From the IMG/VR virus record IMGVR_UViG_3300028789_000081, positions 1 to 25,182 of that record: 25,182 nucleotides of DNA. One strand, written 5' to 3'. Under the pieces are notes generated by a model. That model did no database searches. It was given only the letters and a program-made list of their open reading frames with translations, and was not told the DNA's origin. The DNA is from a virus. Below, piece after piece: positions 23,443 to 25,182 of this stretch. The first letter of the stretch is position 1. The number at the start of each line of letters is the position of its first letter. The translations under genes were made by a program, and so were the position numbers.

Positions 23443-23840
23443 AGCGTATCTTTGTTAAATGTATAATTTGTATCTCAATGCTCCTAGTCGTTGGCTCTGG
23501 CATTTGTCAGAATTCTCCTAATTCAAAGCTGAAGATCACTGGAATTTATTCAAATATGCAGTACAACGCGGAGTCTGGTGACGTTCTTGGGCAGGAAATA
23601 TTCATTGTTTTCTCAAGAGATGGGTATTTCGCCATTCTGCAAAATAGCGAAGGTGAGCCGGCCGTGCCAGTGGTCGTTCCATTGAAGGTTCTAGGCTCAA
23701 ATATTTATTTTCACGTGCCTTCGAACCTTGATTCCAGAGGTAACTTTCAAGGTGTCATTACCGGTGCGGAACTGAGGGGGGCGTTTAGCGGGAACGACCA
23801 AAAAGTTGAATTAAAAAGGAAGAATAGCTACTGGCAATAG
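23439..23840 (+). CDS. Putative periplasmic immunity protein for the RHS-M15 toxin
   Basis: This is a 133-residue protein whose ATG overlaps the toxin stop (ATGA), the usual link between a polymorphic toxin and its immunity gene. Residues 1-23 form a signal peptide-like segment (MKRIFVKCIICISMLLVVGS) with no canonical lipobox. The mature part is beta-rich (LKITGIYSNMQYNAESGDVL, EIFIVFSRDGYFAILQ, GVITGAELRGAFSG). I recognise no named family. Periplasmic location is what an inhibitor of a peptidoglycan peptidase would need. Its DNA is markedly AT-rich: line 23461-23520 has 24 G/C in 60 bases, against 41 in 60 for 9181-9240 in the tape measure gene. This indicates separate acquisition. Function is inferred from context only. 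Confidence 0.65.
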   Translation: MKRIFVKCIICISMLLVVGSGICQNSPNSKLKITGIYSNMQYNAESGDVLGQEIFIVFSRDGYFAILQNSEGEPAVPVVVPLKVLGSNIYFHVPSNLDSRGNFQGVITGAELRGAFSGNDQKVELKRKNSYWQ

Positions 23841-24022
23841 CTCTCGCGAAGTTTTGCCTTAATGGATATGACGTCCGCGAAGCAATTTGAGCGCCCGCTA
23901 AATGGCTCAAGGCATTCGCAGAGGAAGTTCTCGTTCCAGGTCGTTTCGGCCGCAAGCCATATCTCAGACTAGCTGTGCTGACATCATTAGATGAGCAAAT
24001 CAACGCTAGGTTGGCGGCGTAG
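23828..24022 (+). pseudogene. Decayed coding remnant with an in-frame TGA
   Basis: One frame reads ALAKFCLNGYDVREAI, a TGA at 23888-23890, then APAKWLKAFAEEVLVPGRFG and RKPYLRLAVLTSLDEQINAR, ending at TAG 24020. The part after the TGA is amphipathic and protein-like rather than random, but it has no start codon or ribosome binding site. It looks like the 3' end of a gene that lost its beginning, perhaps an earlier immunity or cassette gene. I do not recognise the family. Confidence 0.35.
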
Positions 24023-24041
24023 GTTAACTTCAGCGTTAGAC
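24002..24041 (+). repeat. Candidate attC-like hairpin (integron cassette site) before the TIR gene
   Basis: AACGCT (24002-24007) pairs with AGCGTT (24032-24037). The inner AGGTTGGC can pair with GTTAACTT using G-T wobbles, leaving one unpaired C and a 7-base loop. The right end GTTAGAC (24035-24041) fits the integron core consensus GTTRRRY. The stretch TTAACTTCAGCGTTAGAC resembles the right half of aadA-type attC sites as I remember them. The left core is poor and the site is shorter than normal, so this may be a degenerate site or chance. Confidence 0.25.
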
Positions 24042-24059
24042 TTCTTTGACAGGAGACGT

Positions 24060-24887
24060 ATGGGACACGAGATTCAAAAGCCAAAGCTCTTCATCAGCCA
24101 CGCCACCAGCGATGGAGAGTTTGCGCATGCTGTCAAAGCCGAGATCGAGAAGGTGTTCGCAAATGGCGTAAGCGTTTTTTGCACGAGCTCGCCCGGTTCT
24201 ATTCCAATTGGTAATGATTGGCTATCAGACATTGAAGGAAAGCTCAATTCGGCTCAGGCAGTCATCGCCATTGTTACCCCAGTCTCTATTGAGCGCCCTT
24301 GGCTTTGGTTCGAACTAGGCGCCACCTGGTCGAGCGGCCGATCTGGCGACTGTCACATCTATCCGCTTTGCGTGGCTGAAATTGACCTCAGCTCACTGCC
24401 TCCTCCGCTAAATCGCCTGCAAGCATTGTCACTGGGTCGTGCATCAGACTTAAAGATGTTGTTCGAGGCCCTAATAGCTCAGTTTGGCTTTGGCAAGATC
24501 TCGTCTTTCAAAGCGTCCAACATTACGTCCCGCATTCCCAAGTACGAGAAGGTACGGGTGAAAGAGGTAGATCTAAACGAGCGTCGGTTGTACTCGGGGA
24601 AGTACTCTGGATACAGCAATGAAGAACTCATGGAGATCATCGACACCCACTTGTTCTTCCCGGACTACGAAACCGAACAGCGATATTCCTCCATTCGCGG
24701 CAGAGAGGAGGTTGTTCAACGCGGTAAGCTTCTTCACTTTGGGGAAATCGACCGTGAGCTTGAGCTGCCCCCAGGGACGGCGAGACAACTCGTCGTTGCG
24801 GTAGCGGAGCGTTACGACCTCAAGCCAACGCTTCTCACGGATAACGTTGTGCGCTTCGAATATGGCGAGGACGAAGCCGAAGCCTAG
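24060..24887 (+). CDS. TIR-domain protein, candidate anti-phage defence NADase
   Basis: This 275-residue protein starts at ATG 24060, with AGGAG four bases upstream. Residues 8-100 form a TIR domain: strand A with KLFISHATSDGEFA, then GVSVFCTSSPGSIPIGNDWL, AQAVIAIVTPVSIERPWLW and the motif WFELGATW with candidate catalytic Glu85. Bacterial TIR domains commonly cleave NAD+ or make cyclic ADP-ribose variants in anti-phage systems. The C-terminal half (about 160-275) has no family I recognise. It includes SNEELMEIIDTHLFFPDYET, a basic helix-turn region (RGREEVVQRGKLLHFGEID) and a final helical segment, and may sense infection or bind a partner. No second defence gene is visible, so it may act alone or with a gene beyond the window. 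Composition differs from the phage genes, suggesting independent acquisition. Confidence 0.8.
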   Translation: MGHEIQKPKLFISHATSDGEFAHAVKAEIEKVFANGVSVFCTSSPGSIPIGNDWLSDIEGKLNSAQAVIAIVTPVSIERPWLWFELGATWSSGRSGDCHIYPLCVAEIDLSSLPPPLNRLQALSLGRASDLKMLFEALIAQFGFGKISSFKASNITSRIPKYEKVRVKEVDLNERRLYSGKYSGYSNEELMEIIDTHLFFPDYETEQRYSSIRGREEVVQRGKLLHFGEIDRELELPPGTARQLVVAVAERYDLKPTLLTDNVVRFEYGEDEAEA

Positions 24888-25182
24888 CAATCACTCGAGC
24901 GTCGAATGTCCGTATATGGACTCCTGACCCACCGCGCGGCAGCGCTAACCGCTAAAAGGGCCTGAGTCTTCGCCGCTAAGGTTCTGGTCCTAAGAGGGGA
25001 CCCGACTTAGAGAAGTTCACGGACTCCCCAAATTTCCCCCACGATAGCGATCAAGCCCATATATTATGCGGTTTGCGGGTGCCCCTCTTGGGCATCTTTA
25101 TAGTGAAAGCGGGCGATTGGGCTCAGCGGCCCGTCCCTGGGCGATGAGGTGCCCCCTTCGATCCTTACGAGGAACGTCTCCC
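24888..25182. other. Terminal non-coding stretch with weak hairpins
   Basis: No gene can be supported in these 295 bases. GGTCC/GGACC (24986-24990 with 24998-25002) and TGCCC/GGGCA (25080-25084 with 25090-25094, followed by TCTTTAT) are short hairpins. The second is a weak candidate terminator for the TIR gene. The heptamer GGGCGAT occurs twice (25111 and 25139). I see no tRNA, integrase or clear attachment site. Confidence 0.5.

Noticed and set aside
24907-24921. Near-palindrome GTCCGTATATGGAC after the TIR gene as an operator
   Set aside because: It is short, imperfect, single-copy and not next to a promoter-like sequence.
24888-25182. Prophage attachment site or tRNA at the window end
   Set aside because: No tRNA cloverleaf or integrase gene is visible, and without the other prophage end a direct repeat cannot be tested.

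Overview
The window is the structural and lysis half of a siphovirus-type (lambda-like) prophage, followed by a short accessory region. Every gene is on the + strand. The phage part is GC-rich and very tightly packed, with many ATGA, TGATG and GTGA stop/start overlaps. The host is probably a high-GC proteobacterium. A xanthomonad/Rhodanobacter-type or Burkholderia-type host is my impression from protein style only; no host marker gene is present.

Head module (1-4382): the 3'-most 433 codons of a lambda-type portal protein, a ClpP-like prohead protease fused in frame to a Mu gpT-like major capsid protein, a DUF2190-type small head protein and a head-tail joining protein. Tail module (4375-16957): tail terminator, gpZ-like tail completion protein, tail tube protein, a G/GT chaperone pair joined by a -1 frameshift at a T7 slippery run, a 1057-residue tape measure protein, two related minor tail proteins, a 567-residue minor tail protein, a gpL-like protein with four cysteines, two small conserved tail proteins, and the gpJ-like tail tip protein. 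No sheath gene is seen, which fits a non-contractile tail. Lysis module (17012-18553): a transglycosylase-type endolysin with an EF-hand-like loop, a three-helix holin, and an overlapping Rz/Rz1 spanin pair in different frames.

Accessory region (18554-25182): after a structured, apparently non-coding leader comes a 1491-residue exported RHS-repeat protein. Its variable C-terminus is an M15 (VanY/L-Ala-D-Glu endopeptidase-like) peptidoglycan hydrolase. A 133-residue gene overlaps its stop codon and encodes a small protein with a signal peptide, as expected for an immunity protein protecting the periplasm. The toxin tip and this small gene are clearly AT-richer than the phage genes. Next come a decayed coding remnant, a candidate attC-like hairpin, and a TIR-domain protein with an unassigned C-terminal half. 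The last 295 bases hold no recognisable gene.

The main biological point is the RHS-M15 toxin with its putative periplasmic immunity partner and the TIR protein, both carried at the end of a prophage late region. This looks like a competition and defence cargo.
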